Shown one piece after another: positions 27,942-37,986 of a DNA stretch of 64,000 nt. The first letter of the stretch is position 1. Each line of letters opens with the position of its first letter. The stretch is from Micavibrio aeruginosavorus EPB (GTDB taxonomy: Bacteria > Pseudomonadota > Alphaproteobacteria > Micavibrionales > Micavibrionaceae). Both the position numbers and the translations under genes were made by a program. The stretch spans positions 2,241,444 to 2,305,443 of the forward strand of contig NC_020812.1 of assembly GCF_000348745.1 (NCBI RefSeq), given 5' to 3'. A model generated the notes under the pieces. That model did not search any database, was not told the origin of the DNA, and worked only from the letters and a program-made list of their open reading frames with translations.

Positions 27942-29270
27942 ATGACACCGGGCGCACGGCTCAAGGCCGTTTTAGACATTCTGGACAAAATCGATCACAG
28001 CCGCATCCCCATGGATGGCACGGTGGGCGATTATATGCGTTTTCGCCGTTATATCGGGTCCAAGGACCGGGCGGAGATTGTTGAGCGCCTGTACAACATG
28101 GTGCGCGCCAAGGCCCGCCTGAATTGGTGGATGGATCATCTGTCCGCGCCGGACACCAACCGCGCGCGCGTCATTTTGTGGATGATGCTGGGCGAAAATG
28201 TTGATGGTGCCCGCCTGGAAAAAATGTTCAACGGCGGCAAATACGACCCCGAAGAACTGAATGATGACGAATTGAAATTGATCCGTGCGGCAACCGGCCA
28301 CACGATGAACCACCCGGACATGCCCGAAGCCATCCGCGTCGAATGCCCGCCTCAACACGAAGACGCCTTGCGCGCATTGTGGGGTACAGACTTCGCCGCC
28401 GAGATGGAAGCGATGCTGACATCCGCCCCGCTGGATTTGCGCGTCAACCTGCTGGCCACCGACCGTGATGCAGTCCGCGCATCGCTGGCGAAAGACGGCG
28501 TTGAAGTGGATGACGCCCCGCTATGCCCATGGACATTGCGCGCCCGCAGCAAGGCCTTCCTGTCGAAAACAAAGGCCTTCACCAAAGGGCACGTTGAAAT
28601 TCAGGACGAAGGATCGCAGTTGATTGCGTATCTGTGCGACGCCAAGCCGGGCGCACAGGTTCTGGATTATTGCGCCGGTGCCGGCGGCAAGACGCTGGCC
28701 CTGATCAACGCCATGCAGGTCGAACGCCGCCCGAAGGGTCGCATCGTCGCCATGGATTTGGAAGAAGCCCGTTTGGAACGCGCCCGTCCGCGATTCCGCC
28801 GCGCCCACGCCAGCGACATCATCGAAATTCGCCCGCTGTCGGATGAACGCCACCGCAAATGGTTGCGCCGTCAGAAGGAAACATTCGACGTCGTGTTGAC
28901 CGACGTGCCGTGCAGTGGCACGGGCACATGGCGTCGCAACCCGGATACACGCTGGCGCGCCTTTGGCCCGTCGCTGGATGCGCTGGTGCAGACGCAGGCC
29001 GAAATTCTGGACAAGGTCGCAGGCGCGGTGAAACCGGGCGGACGGTTGGTGTATGCCACCTGTTCCATCCTGCCGCGTGAGAACGAGGACCAGATCAACG
29101 CCTTCCTGGCCCGCCACCCGGATTTTGAAATCTGGCCGATTGCCGAAGCCGTGCCGGATATGGGGGACAAGTTGGCCGCCACACCGGGCGGGCCCTTTAT
29201 GCGCCTGTCCCCGCGTCGGCATAATACAGACGGGTTTTTTGCCGCTATCCTGCGCCGAAAAACCACCTAA
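27942..29270 (+). CDS. RsmB/NOP2-family RNA cytosine-C5 methyltransferase
   Basis: SAM-dependent m5C methyltransferase, 442 residues. The N-terminal NusB-like helical part (about 1-130) precedes the catalytic domain with the SAM motif VLDYCAGAGGKTL, the release cysteine in DVPCSGTGTWRRNPD and the second cysteine in YATCSILPREN. Likely target is C967 of 16S rRNA as for RsmB/Sun, but related RsmF-type specificity is possible. The ATG at 27942 lacks a clear ribosome site; an open extension upstream overlaps the terminator and is rejected. Confidence 0.92.
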   Translation: MTPGARLKAVLDILDKIDHSRIPMDGTVGDYMRFRRYIGSKDRAEIVERLYNMVRAKARLNWWMDHLSAPDTNRARVILWMMLGENVDGARLEKMFNGGKYDPEELNDDELKLIRAATGHTMNHPDMPEAIRVECPPQHEDALRALWGTDFAAEMEAMLTSAPLDLRVNLLATDRDAVRASLAKDGVEVDDAPLCPWTLRARSKAFLSKTKAFTKGHVEIQDEGSQLIAYLCDAKPGAQVLDYCAGAGGKTLALINAMQVERRPKGRIVAMDLEEARLERARPRFRRAHASDIIEIRPLSDERHRKWLRRQKETFDVVLTDVPCSGTGTWRRNPDTRWRAFGPSLDALVQTQAEILDKVAGAVKPGGRLVYATCSILPRENEDQINAFLARHPDFEIWPIAEAVPDMGDKLAATPGGPFMRLSPRRHNTDGFFAAILRRKTT

Positions 29271-29331
29271 GATACTGATCCAAAACAACAAATAGCTTGA
29301 TGATTGCGTAACTTTCCATAAGAGCGTAAAA

Positions 29332-30066
29332 ATGTGTGATATTTCGAACAACGTCGCAACAAAGAATGGCGTAGGAATTTCATCGATCATGGCAGCACAG
29401 CTGAAAAACCTGACGGGCAAGACCGTCGCCCAGGCCACCCAAAGCCTGCGGGAAGAATCGGGATATATGTGGATCGCGGAAGACCAGGGTCTTCTCCTCT
29501 CACCGGATGAATCGCACATCTTCCGTCTGTGCCATGTGCCGGATGTGGCGATGGCTTTCGCGGAAACATGCCGCAGCCACGAACATCACAACCCGCATTT
29601 GCCGCGCGTATTCTGTCACGTCAAGCTGAGCGAGCGGTCTTATCTGACCATGATCGAACCGCTGATCCCGTTCCACAAATTCGGCAAGGGTGAATTGTGC
29701 ACCACCATGTTCGGTCAGGCCCGCGCCTTTGCCGCATTTTTGTCTGGTGATGAAATGCACAAGGCACCTCATGAATGCATGCGCCACGACGCCCATTTAA
29801 CCGAAGCCGCAAAAATTATCGTACAGACCGCGCGCTACGCCAAGGACCACGCCAAACGCGCCGGCATCGACACAACACCGCCCAGCGTGATGTTCCGCAA
29901 GACGGCCGAAGGCGGTTGCCAGCCGGTTTACGTGGCCCCGCTGGTTCTGGACGGGCACCATAGCATTGATAAGAAAACGCTGGAAAAAATCGAGGCACGA
30001 TTCTCGGACAGTGAACTGAAGAACCCGTCATCGCGCTTCTGGCCAAAGGCAGCGCCCGTACTCTAA
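29332..30066 (+). CDS. Hypothetical protein, 244 aa
   Basis: Not recognised. Soluble and rich in His and Cys (HEHHNPHLPRVFCHVKL, ECMRHDAH). The pattern DVAMAFAETCRSH... FCHVKLSERSYLTMIEPLIPF...GELCTTMFG recalls the N-lobe of a kinase-like or phosphotransferase fold, but no catalytic loop is evident. It starts 61 bases after the methyltransferase gene and could be cotranscribed. Its stop overlaps that of the convergent gene by four bases (CTAA). Confidence 0.7.
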   Translation: MCDISNNVATKNGVGISSIMAAQLKNLTGKTVAQATQSLREESGYMWIAEDQGLLLSPDESHIFRLCHVPDVAMAFAETCRSHEHHNPHLPRVFCHVKLSERSYLTMIEPLIPFHKFGKGELCTTMFGQARAFAAFLSGDEMHKAPHECMRHDAHLTEAAKIIVQTARYAKDHAKRAGIDTTPPSVMFRKTAEGGCQPVYVAPLVLDGHHSIDKKTLEKIEARFSDSELKNPSSRFWPKAAPVL

Positions 30067-30446
30067 CGCGCCAGTTTCTGGAACAATTCTTTCTGCGGAC
30101 CTAAAACAGCCAGCGTGTGACCGCCTGTCATCGTCACGCGCATGGACTCCTCCGCACACCGCGCATTCGATGCAATGGATTCAATTGCATCCGCGACGAT
30201 GTAAACCGCATCCCCGAACGGTGCGCGCATGGAAAGGATTTTTCCATCCATCTGCGCCAGCGTATCCGCCGCCGGGCCCGCAACGGCAAAATGCGTATCA
30301 CCATTTTTCATGTGCAGGGAATGAAGGGCGGTGTTCTTCACCACGCTGATGGCGGCGATATCGGCCACAGCAATGCGCACAGGCGTTTGATCGGCGCGCG
30401 CAAAGGCCAGAACCAACGTTTTAACCGGGGTCGTCTTCGGGGTCAT
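30063..30446 (-). CDS. Hypothetical protein, 127 aa
   Basis: Not recognised. AAGGA eight bases upstream selects the ATG at 30446. Soluble, alanine-rich, with two similar segments: VRIAVADIAAISVVKNTALHSLHMKNGD and YIVADAIESIASNARCAEESMRVTMTGG. Each reads as strand, short helix, strands, so an internal duplication with a small beta-barrel fold is likely. It is convergent with the preceding hypothetical and shares stop-codon bases with it. Confidence 0.65.
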   Translation of the reverse strand: MTPKTTPVKTLVLAFARADQTPVRIAVADIAAISVVKNTALHSLHMKNGDTHFAVAGPAADTLAQMDGKILSMRAPFGDAVYIVADAIESIASNARCAEESMRVTMTGGHTLAVLGPQKELFQKLAR

Positions 30447-30609
30447 GTCCACAATCCTTATCACCACCGCCGCGCTGAACCTCTTGTTCGGGTTTTTGGC
30501 GTGGGGTCTCTATTAACGGTTGCGGTTATAGAAAATAAGGGTCCGAATTGTCAAACAAATTTCGCGGGTGCAGCAAAACGGATCAGGCCCGTCTTTTATG
30601 CCCCATCTT

Positions 30610-31590
30610 TTATGCTTCGATCCCGTTATAATGCGCGACCTGCCCGGCCTCGCTCAGGCGCGCCCATTCATGCTGGGCCAGATTGGCAAACGGCGTGACC
30701 CGCACGACATGCACGGCGGTTCCCGGCCCGTTATAGGGCCGCGCGGCCACCACGGCGAACAGGGCATCATTGGTCGCATCCGGCGCCTCCGTCAGCGCCA
30801 CGGGTCCATCACATTGCACGATGCGCCCGATATTGGCCCATTGTGATTCCGCATACATCAGCGGCCCCACCGCGGGCGCGGTGGTGTACAAAACGGCCCG
30901 CCGTAAATTCCACGGTTCATCCACGCCAGCTTTTTTCTGCGCGCGGCAGGCGGTGTAGATCGCCTGAATTTCCGGCGTGAACAACGGCGTGCCCTGCGCC
31001 ATGCGGCCATCGGCCCCGTCATAGGCCGCGCCATCCGGCATCACCACGCGGGCGGGAACGGGCAAAGCCCCATCCCCCCGCACACACGGAATCATACGAT
31101 TTTGCAGGGGTCCGGCCATATCGGCGTGATAGGGTTCATCGTTAAACCCGGCGACCACGCGCGTATCTTCATACGATGCGCCATAGGCCAGCACAAACGC
31201 CCCGGCCTCAATCAATCCATCGGTCACCAAAGTGCGCGCCACGATTTCAATTTTGGAATAACAGGCCGGACAGCTTTCGCCACTGGACGCCAGAACGACA
31301 ATCGCGCAACCGCGCCCAACGGTTTGAAGCGCATCACGCAACGCGTGCAGGGCGGCGGGTTGCAACACCTGATCCTCGGCATGCGCCCCGGCCAATCCCG
31401 TTTCCAAAACAGCATTGCACACCGGCCCGGCCACAGGCACCAGCGCCCCGCTGTCACGGTTATAAACCGACAGCGACGCGCCGAACGGTCCGCCATGACC
31501 CGAACGCACATTTTGCACCGCCGCCGCATCACAGGCAGCGACCAGATCGGGGAGAAGATGGCTCACAAAGTCGGCATTGTAGACTGTCAT
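30610..31590 (-). CDS. Tandem deaminase-fold protein, second domain degenerate
   Basis: A 326-residue protein of the cytidine/guanine deaminase superfamily. The N-terminal domain has GGPFGASL (33-40), the zinc motif H70-A-E72 with the proton-shuttle Glu, and C107-P-A-C110 in [14 protein letters not shown]. The C-terminal domain repeats the fold but has lost the chemistry: TPEIQAIY (205-212) stands where HAE would be, and [24 protein letters not shown] (from 235) aligns with YTTxEPCPMCxGAxxWARIxRVV with both Cys and Glu gone. GGPFGA resembles guanine deaminase, and the gene is divergent from guaA, so a purine substrate is plausible. Start at 31590 with AAGGGG just before it. Confidence 0.8.
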   Translation of the reverse strand: MTVYNADFVSHLLPDLVAACDAAAVQNVRSGHGGPFGASLSVYNRDSGALVPVAGPVCNAVLETGLAGAHAEDQVLQPAALHALRDALQTVGRGCAIVVLASSGESCPACYSKIEIVARTLVTDGLIEAGAFVLAYGASYEDTRVVAGFNDEPYHADMAGPLQNRMIPCVRGDGALPVPARVVMPDGAAYDGADGRMAQGTPLFTPEIQAIYTACRAQKKAGVDEPWNLRRAVLYTTAPAVGPLMYAESQWANIGRIVQCDGPVALTEAPDATNDALFAVVAARPYNGPGTAVHVVRVTPFANLAQHEWARLSEAGQVAHYNGIEA

Positions 31591-31653
31591 AAACCCCTTA
31601 TAGCACAGGCAATATGCTTGGTTTCCAGTAAAATTTCGTCTATATGTTTTGCC

Positions 31654-33288
31654 ATGCAAAATGACACCGCCGCGGCCCAGGCCGCCCATGAACCGACCCC
31701 ATCCGCAGCCGGCCATCATGACCGGATTCTGATTCTGGATTTCGGGTCGCAGGTCACACAATTGATCGCCCGCCGTTTGCGCGAAAATGGCGTGTATTGC
31801 GAAATCTGGCCCTTTAACGCGGCATCCGATGAACGGATTTACGACTTTGGCCCCAAGGGCATTATCCTGTCCGGCGGCCCGGCCAGCGTGACCGATGCCG
31901 GATCGCCCCGCGCCCCGGATTGCGTGTTCGCCATGGGCGTGCCCGTCTTTGGCATCTGCTATGGCCAGCAAACGATGGTGGAACAACTGGGCGGCAAGGT
32001 AGAAAGCCACCATGCCGAAACCGATGGATCGGACGGGGGCCGCGAATTTGGCCGCGCCCATATCGACATCGTCACCGCCTCCCCCATTACCGAGGGGCTG
32101 TGGACCGTCAGCGCCAAAGAACAAGTGTGGATGAGCCACGGCGACCGCGTCACCAAACTGCCCGCCGGGTTTAGCGTGATCGGGCAATCATCGGGCGCGC
32201 CTTACGCCTTCATTGCGAATGATGAACGCCGTTTCTACGGCGTGCAGTTCCACCCGGAGGTGGTGCATACACCGCATGGCGGGCAATTGCTGAAAAACTT
32301 CACCCATAAAATCTGTGGCTGCTCCGGCGACTGGACCATGGAATCCTTCCGCGATGAAATGATCGCGAAAATCCGCAAACAGGTCGGCACGGAACGCGTG
32401 ATCTGCGGCCTGTCCGGCGGGGTGGATTCATCCGTCACCGCCGTGTTGTTGCACGAAGCGATTGGCGATCAACTCACCTGTATCTATGTCGATACCGGAT
32501 TGATGCGCGCGAATGAAAGCGAACAGGTCGTCAACCTGTTCCGCGAACATTACAACATCCCGCTGATCCACGAAGATGCGTCGGATCTGTTCCTGACGCG
32601 TCTGGCGGGCGTATCCGACCCGGAAACCAAACGCAAGATTATCGGTGCCAGCTTCGTTGAAGTGTTCGATGCATGCAAAGCCCGCGTCGGCGACGCCACC
32701 TTTTTGGCACAGGGCACCTTGTACCCCGACGTCATTGAATCGGTCAGCTTCACCGGCGGCCCCAGCGTGACGATCAAATCGCACCACAATGTCGGCGGCC
32801 TGCCCGATGGCATGACGCTGAAACTGGTCGAGCCGCTGCGCGAATTGTTCAAGGACGAAGTGCGCGCGCTTGGCATTGCCCTTGGCATGCACCCGGATTT
32901 CGTGGGCCGCCACCCCTTCCCCGGCCCCGGCCTGGCCATCCGCATCCCCGGCGAAATCACGCGCGAGAAACTGGATATCCTGCGCAAAGCCGACACGATC
33001 TACCTCGAAGAAATCCGCAAGGCGGGCCTGTACAACACCATCTGGCAAGCCTTCGTCGTCCTCCTGCCCGTCCGCACCGTCGGCGTGATGGGCGATGGCC
33101 GCACCTATGACTACGCCTGCGCCCTGCGCGCCGTAACATCAACCGACGGCATGACCGCCGACTACTTCCCCTTCGATCATGGATTTTTGGGCACAGTCGC
33201 AACGCGCATTATCAACGAAGTCCCGGGGATTAACCGGGTGACGTATGATATTACGAGCAAGCCACCCGGGACCATTGAGTGGGAATAA
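31654..33288 (+). CDS. guaA: GMP synthase (glutamine-hydrolysing)
   Basis: Aminates XMP to GMP. The 544-residue chain has the class I glutamine amidotransferase (Cys102 in FGICYGQQ, His in [11 protein letters not shown]), the ATP pyrophosphatase loop SGGVDSS (from residue 254) and the C-terminal dimerisation domain ([13 protein letters not shown] to KPPGTIEWE). It begins with about 20 extra residues rich in Ala/His. The open frame runs far upstream into the divergent gene and is rejected. Start without a strong ribosome site. Confidence 0.97.
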   Translation: MQNDTAAAQAAHEPTPSAAGHHDRILILDFGSQVTQLIARRLRENGVYCEIWPFNAASDERIYDFGPKGIILSGGPASVTDAGSPRAPDCVFAMGVPVFGICYGQQTMVEQLGGKVESHHAETDGSDGGREFGRAHIDIVTASPITEGLWTVSAKEQVWMSHGDRVTKLPAGFSVIGQSSGAPYAFIANDERRFYGVQFHPEVVHTPHGGQLLKNFTHKICGCSGDWTMESFRDEMIAKIRKQVGTERVICGLSGGVDSSVTAVLLHEAIGDQLTCIYVDTGLMRANESEQVVNLFREHYNIPLIHEDASDLFLTRLAGVSDPETKRKIIGASFVEVFDACKARVGDATFLAQGTLYPDVIESVSFTGGPSVTIKSHHNVGGLPDGMTLKLVEPLRELFKDEVRALGIALGMHPDFVGRHPFPGPGLAIRIPGEITREKLDILRKADTIYLEEIRKAGLYNTIWQAFVVLLPVRTVGVMGDGRTYDYACALRAVTSTDGMTADYFPFDHGFLGTVATRIINEVPGINRVTYDITSKPPGTIEWE

Positions 33289-33298
33289 AATCCAGAGA

Positions 33299-34033
33299 AT
33301 GAAAACGTATCAAACAGAAAGAAACGTTCCATCAATCTTGGTCACTGTCGGCCTTATAAAGGCGATAGAGAAAGAGACTTTATTATGCACAACTCAACTC
33401 ACAAAAGAATGGAGCCCTGAGGAAAAAGCGGAACTAAGAGATGGGTTATCCATTTCAATAACCGACTTTTTTGGCACAGAGACCTTAAAATCCGTCGCGG
33501 ATTTTAAGTGGGATAAATTCTCCGACACGACAGCAAAAATTGAAATAAATCTGAAGTACACCAATGTACGAACAAACCAAGAGTGTCTTTTTCTTACAGA
33601 ATTGAATCGTGAAAAATTAAAATCAAGAATATTTGTTGAGATAAAAGATAGTGAGCCGAGAATTATAGCCGAACACTTTATTGCAGAAATCGGCAGAACC
33701 TTAGAAAGCAAAAAAACGTGGAATGGATTGCTCCATCCTAACGAAAAAGCAGAATCGTTCGTGAGCCTATTTGTACTTGGAACCCTTCTTTTCGGCGTCC
33801 TTTACGAAAACGGAGACGAAAGCAAAAACTCTATCTACAAAGCAGCAATGCTAACTGCATCCGCAGTATCTTTTTCATATCTTCAATTCGGGTCAAAATT
33901 AAAACCCTATATTTACTTTGCTTCAAACAAGGCAGAAAGATACGAAAAAATAAGTAATTGGGTGATTGGTGTAGCAATCACAGCCATAATTATACCTGTA
34001 GCCATGAACCTTATAACGTCACATTGGAAATGA
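33299..34033 (+). CDS. AT-rich membrane protein, unknown, probably acquired
   Basis: A 244-residue protein with no recognised family. Base composition is sharply lower in GC than neighbours, and it uses AGA, CTA and ATA codons that they avoid, so recent horizontal transfer is likely. The N-terminal two thirds is soluble with Lys/Glu-rich segments; three hydrophobic stretches follow (about 157-172, 183-198 and 220-240), ending in the short tail TSHWK. It starts only ten bases after guaA and may be read from its transcript. Ribosome site weak (AGAG two bases before ATG). Confidence 0.75.
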   Translation: MKTYQTERNVPSILVTVGLIKAIEKETLLCTTQLTKEWSPEEKAELRDGLSISITDFFGTETLKSVADFKWDKFSDTTAKIEINLKYTNVRTNQECLFLTELNREKLKSRIFVEIKDSEPRIIAEHFIAEIGRTLESKKTWNGLLHPNEKAESFVSLFVLGTLLFGVLYENGDESKNSIYKAAMLTASAVSFSYLQFGSKLKPYIYFASNKAERYEKISNWVIGVAITAIIIPVAMNLITSHWK

Positions 34034-34057
34034 ACGATCAAAGAAAAGGACAAAACC

Positions 34058-34297
34058 ATGACCAGCAAATTCAACTTCATTAAAAACAGCCTGATGGGGT
34101 CCAGCACGATGCCGGGGTCGGCGTTTTCGGGGATGGCCGGGTTGAGTGTGGGGAACCACCATCATCACGGGCACCACCACCATCACGCTGATGGATCGTG
34201 CTGTGACCACGATCATAGCCATGACCATGATCACGGCGATTGCGGGCATGACCATGTGCATGATGAATCATGCGGGCATGGCAAGGCCGGGAAATAA
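34058..34297 (+). CDS. Histidine-rich metal-binding microprotein
   Basis: A 79-residue protein with AAAAGGA about eight bases before the ATG. Residues 1-32 are an ordinary Ser/Gly/Met-rich start; from 34 on nearly half the residues are His, with HHHHGHHHHH, SCCDHDH and CGHDHVHDESCGHG. No signal peptide, so cytoplasmic. It probably binds Ni, Zn or Cu as a store or buffer. A related small Cys/His-rich protein is at 36440, and a CigR/RcnB-like gene lies between them. A strong terminator follows. Confidence 0.8.
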   Translation: MTSKFNFIKNSLMGSSTMPGSAFSGMAGLSVGNHHHHGHHHHHADGSCCDHDHSHDHDHGDCGHDHVHDESCGHGKAGK

Positions 34298-34329
34298 GCC
34301 CAAAAACCACCCATTATGGGATGAGACGT

Positions 34330-34365
34330 CAGGGGGATGGCATCACCATCCCCCTGTTTTTATTT
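34330..34365 (+). terminator. Terminator after the His-rich gene
   Basis: CAGGGGGATGG, loop CATCA, CCATCCCCCTG and T5: an 11-bp perfect stem. Confidence 0.92.
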
Positions 34366-34460
34366 GAAAAAGCGTCCCTTATTTTCGCCATAAACGGGGG
34401 TCACCCTGAAAAGAGGGGGTTGAAAACAGACCCCAAATCCGGTTTTGAGGAGAAGCGTCA

Positions 34461-34997
34461 ATGACAGCACAGACAAAAACCATCGATCTGCGTTCCGTAT
34501 TGAAACATGGCATGATCGCCTTCATGGCCACCGGGTTGGTCATGGGTGCGTTTGCGTCCATCGCCCTGGCCGACAAGGGTGGAAAGGGCAACGGCAAGCC
34601 CGAACATGCACAGGAACAACATGAAGACAGAGGAGATGGTCGGGGCCATGATGGCCGCCATGGCGACGATGACCTGGTCAGCATCTTGATCGGGGAGAAG
34701 GATCGCCACGTTCTGAACGATTATTTGAACCGCAATTACCGCAAAGATTGCCCGCCGGGGTTGGCGAAGAAGAATAACGGGTGCCTGCCGCCCGGTATTG
34801 CAAAGAAATACCGCATTGGATACCCATTGCCGGATGATGTCCGGTTTATGCCCCTGCCGCGTGATTTGCGCGACCTGCTCTCCCCGGCCCCGCGCGGGTA
34901 CCAGTATGTGCAGGTCGACAAAGATATCTTGCTGATCAGCGAGGCCAGCAAGAAGGTGATTGACGCAGTGACGTTGCTGTCCGCCGTTGGAAATTGA
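34461..34997 (+). CDS. CigR/RcnB-like periplasmic protein
   Basis: A 178-residue exported protein. GAGGAGAA six bases before the ATG; signal peptide cut near ALA|DK (residue 37). A low-complexity region of Gly, His, Asp and Arg (about 38-70) precedes the family core DYLNRNYRKDCPPGLAKKNNGCLPPGIAKK and PLPDDVRFMPLPRDL...PAPRGYQYVQVDKDILLI, diagnostic of CigR/RcnB-type proteins. RcnB relatives influence Ni/Co homeostasis; CigR is an anti-virulence factor in Salmonella. Position between two metal-binding microproteins favours a metal role. Confidence 0.85.
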   Translation: MTAQTKTIDLRSVLKHGMIAFMATGLVMGAFASIALADKGGKGNGKPEHAQEQHEDRGDGRGHDGRHGDDDLVSILIGEKDRHVLNDYLNRNYRKDCPPGLAKKNNGCLPPGIAKKYRIGYPLPDDVRFMPLPRDLRDLLSPAPRGYQYVQVDKDILLISEASKKVIDAVTLLSAVGN

Positions 34998-35019
34998 TCC
35001 AACACACACCACATAAACA

Positions 35020-35051
35020 AACCGCTTTTTTTTTTTTTTTGCGGTTTTTTG
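35020..35051. terminator. Terminator with a 14-T loop
   Basis: AAACCGC, fourteen T (35027-35040), GCGGTTT then further T. The short stem with a homopolymer loop lies between the convergent CigR-like gene and rlmN. Confidence 0.6.
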
Positions 35052-35056
35052 TTGGC

Positions 35057-36205
<1,149 letters not shown>

Positions 36206-36439
36206 ACAGGAGGGGGGCCGGGAAAGTCAAAGAAAAGCGGAAAAACGGGCCTTTTCAGCGCTCTACCACCCCCCTATTCCCCCGTATGGGGGGCTGGCGA
36301 ATCCCCTTGCCGTTCCCCATGGAAACCCCATATCATTAGTGGGATGGCCGCGATTGATCCGCCAAGTTTGAGTAAGTCGGATCTGGCAAATCAAAAATCG
36401 GACCATCCCATCTTATTTATTCAAAGGGGAACGGACACC

Positions 36440-36643
36440 ATGTTTGCGAAAATCAAAGAATTGCTGGGCGGCGGCAAAAGCGAATCCGCACAAAAATCCG
36501 GGTGCTGTGGTGCCCACGCCAAGCGCGTTGAAGAAGGCCAATCCTGTTGTGGGGCCAGCAAGGCCGAAGCAGCCGAGAAACCGCAAGGCGGCGGGTGCTG
36601 TGGCGGTCATGGCCATCACCACGGGCATCATCACCAGCACTAA
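36440..36643 (+). CDS. Cys/His-rich metallothionein-like microprotein
   Basis: A 67-residue protein with AAGGGGA nine bases before the ATG at 36440. After an amphipathic start (MFAKIKELLGGGKSE) it has three CC pairs in near repeats, GCCGAH, SCCGAS and GCCGGH, and ends HGHHHGHHHQH. No signal peptide. The spacing (CC every about 17 to 22 residues) suggests three metal-binding units plus a His cap. Function not known; metal storage or delivery is inferred. Confidence 0.78.
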   Translation: MFAKIKELLGGGKSESAQKSGCCGAHAKRVEEGQSCCGASKAEAAEKPQGGGCCGGHGHHHGHHHQH

Positions 36644-36957
36644 GTGAGGCTGGTGTATATCAAGACATGAACCCGCAAGAGCCAATACGGCCCGGGTTCT
36701 ATGCCAGGAAGGCGGTCCAGATGAGTGGCCGCCTTTCTTGTTTTCCGGTTTATTTTCAAATGGTTTCCACCGCCATGCGCCACGCCGGTGGCGTGCGCAA
36801 TTTGCGACGGATCGATTTTTATTCAAATCCCCATCAAATTTACAACAACGCTTTGATTTAATTAAAAAAATCGTAAGGCGATGCGCGTAATATAAAGCTG
36901 GGACTATTTGTGAAATTAAATTTTAAACCGAAACAGTTTTATTTGGAGGTTTCCACC
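36644..36957. other. Intergenic region before the acyltransferase gene
   Basis: No gene recognised. It holds an inverted repeat around 36670-36700 (AACCCG...CGGGTT), a probable terminator at 36706-36748, then an AT-rich stretch (36840-36950) that likely carries the promoter of the next gene. Confidence 0.4.
36706..36748 (+). terminator. Probable terminator after the Cys/His microprotein
   Basis: AAGGCGG and CCGCCTT pair around a 13-base loop, followed by TCTTGTTTTCC, an imperfect T tract. Confidence 0.5.
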
Positions 36958-37845
36958 ATGTCGACCCAGGACTTTCTGGCCACATGTCTGGACAGTGTGC
37001 GATCCAAATCTTTCTATCCTGCGTACCAGAAAGCGTTTCGCATTATTCAGGCTGACACCAATGCCTTGAAGGAGATTGTGTTCCGACTTCGATACGAAAT
37101 TTACTGTGTCGATAACGATATGGAACAGACCAGCGGCGCATCGACCAGCGCGATGGAAAAAGACGCGTTCGACGATAATTCGTTGCACTATCTGCTCTAT
37201 CACAAAATGACGGACGAACCGGTGGGCACGGTGCGTGTGGTCATGCCGCGGACCGACCGTCCCTTGAGCAGCTTTCCACTTCAATTCGTCTGCGATCATC
37301 CCTTGTTGCATATGCCGGACCGGGTCCATCGCTTCTGCGAAGTCTCCCGCCTGTGCATGACACGGGATTTCCGCCGCCGTCCGGGCGATGGCCGCGTGTT
37401 GCCCAGTTATAATGAACAAGATCAAGCCGTGCGCATGAACGCCGATGGCACAACGGTGTTTATCCGCCGGGTTATTCCGTTTGCTCCGCTGGGCCTTCTG
37501 CGCGCCGCGTTTGAGGGGGCGTTGGATAATGGCCTGACCGATTGCGTTTGCGTCATGGACCCGGACCAGCTTTATGCCCTGCAACGCATCGGCCTGTCTT
37601 ACCGCGTGCTGGGCCCGCGTCTGGATATTGGCGGGCAACAGCAACCCATCATCTTCAACATCAAACATGCGCTGGACAATATGATCCTGCAAAATCCGCC
37701 CTGCTGGGAAATTGTGTCCGACCGGGGCCGCCTGCATATCAAGGCCAACGAGCTGGATCAAAACCAGTGGCAGGACCAGATTTTCGACCAGCAATGCATG
37801 GACATGATTTTCGAACGGCTGACCACCCCGCCGCCGCGCGTGTGA
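36958..37845 (+). CDS. N-acyl amino acid synthase / exosortase-associated acyltransferase family
   Basis: GNAT-fold acyltransferase related to autoinducer synthases, 295 residues. FRLRYEIYCVDND (about 43-55) is the RxRYxVYC motif of the FeeM/PEP-CTERM-associated acyltransferases; GTVRVVMPR and RFCEVSRLCMTRDFRRR match the EVSRL..S/R block, and IPFAPLGLLRAAFEGAL the later helix. These enzymes use acyl-ACP to acylate an amino acid or related amine. GGAGG eight bases before the ATG at 36958 decides the start. No exosortase gene is visible nearby. Stand-alone with a terminator. Confidence 0.8.
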   Translation: MSTQDFLATCLDSVRSKSFYPAYQKAFRIIQADTNALKEIVFRLRYEIYCVDNDMEQTSGASTSAMEKDAFDDNSLHYLLYHKMTDEPVGTVRVVMPRTDRPLSSFPLQFVCDHPLLHMPDRVHRFCEVSRLCMTRDFRRRPGDGRVLPSYNEQDQAVRMNADGTTVFIRRVIPFAPLGLLRAAFEGALDNGLTDCVCVMDPDQLYALQRIGLSYRVLGPRLDIGGQQQPIIFNIKHALDNMILQNPPCWEIVSDRGRLHIKANELDQNQWQDQIFDQQCMDMIFERLTTPPPRV

Positions 37846-37895
37846 CCGGTTTTCCATTCCTACGGTTTTAGTCCTGAACTTTGACCCTAACTTCG

Positions 37896-37932
37896 CCGCC
37901 TTCGGTCCTTGTGACCGGGCGGTTTTTCTTTT
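37896..37932 (+). terminator. Terminator after the acyltransferase
   Basis: CCGCC-tt-CGGTC, loop, GACCG-GGCGG followed by TTTTTCTTTTCTT. Confidence 0.85.
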
Positions 37933-37986
37933 CTTATGGCTATACGGGTTCTTTTAACCAAGTCCGGTCTATGCTCAAATATCCCT

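Noticed and set aside
31102-31653. Long N-terminal extension of GMP synthase
   Set aside because: It overlaps the deaminase-like gene on the other strand and lacks similarity; the family start is near 31654.
36206-36439. Short reading frames upstream of the Cys/His microprotein
   Set aside because: The plus-strand open frame (36080 onward) merges with rlmN antisense; only the ATG at 36440 has a ribosome site.
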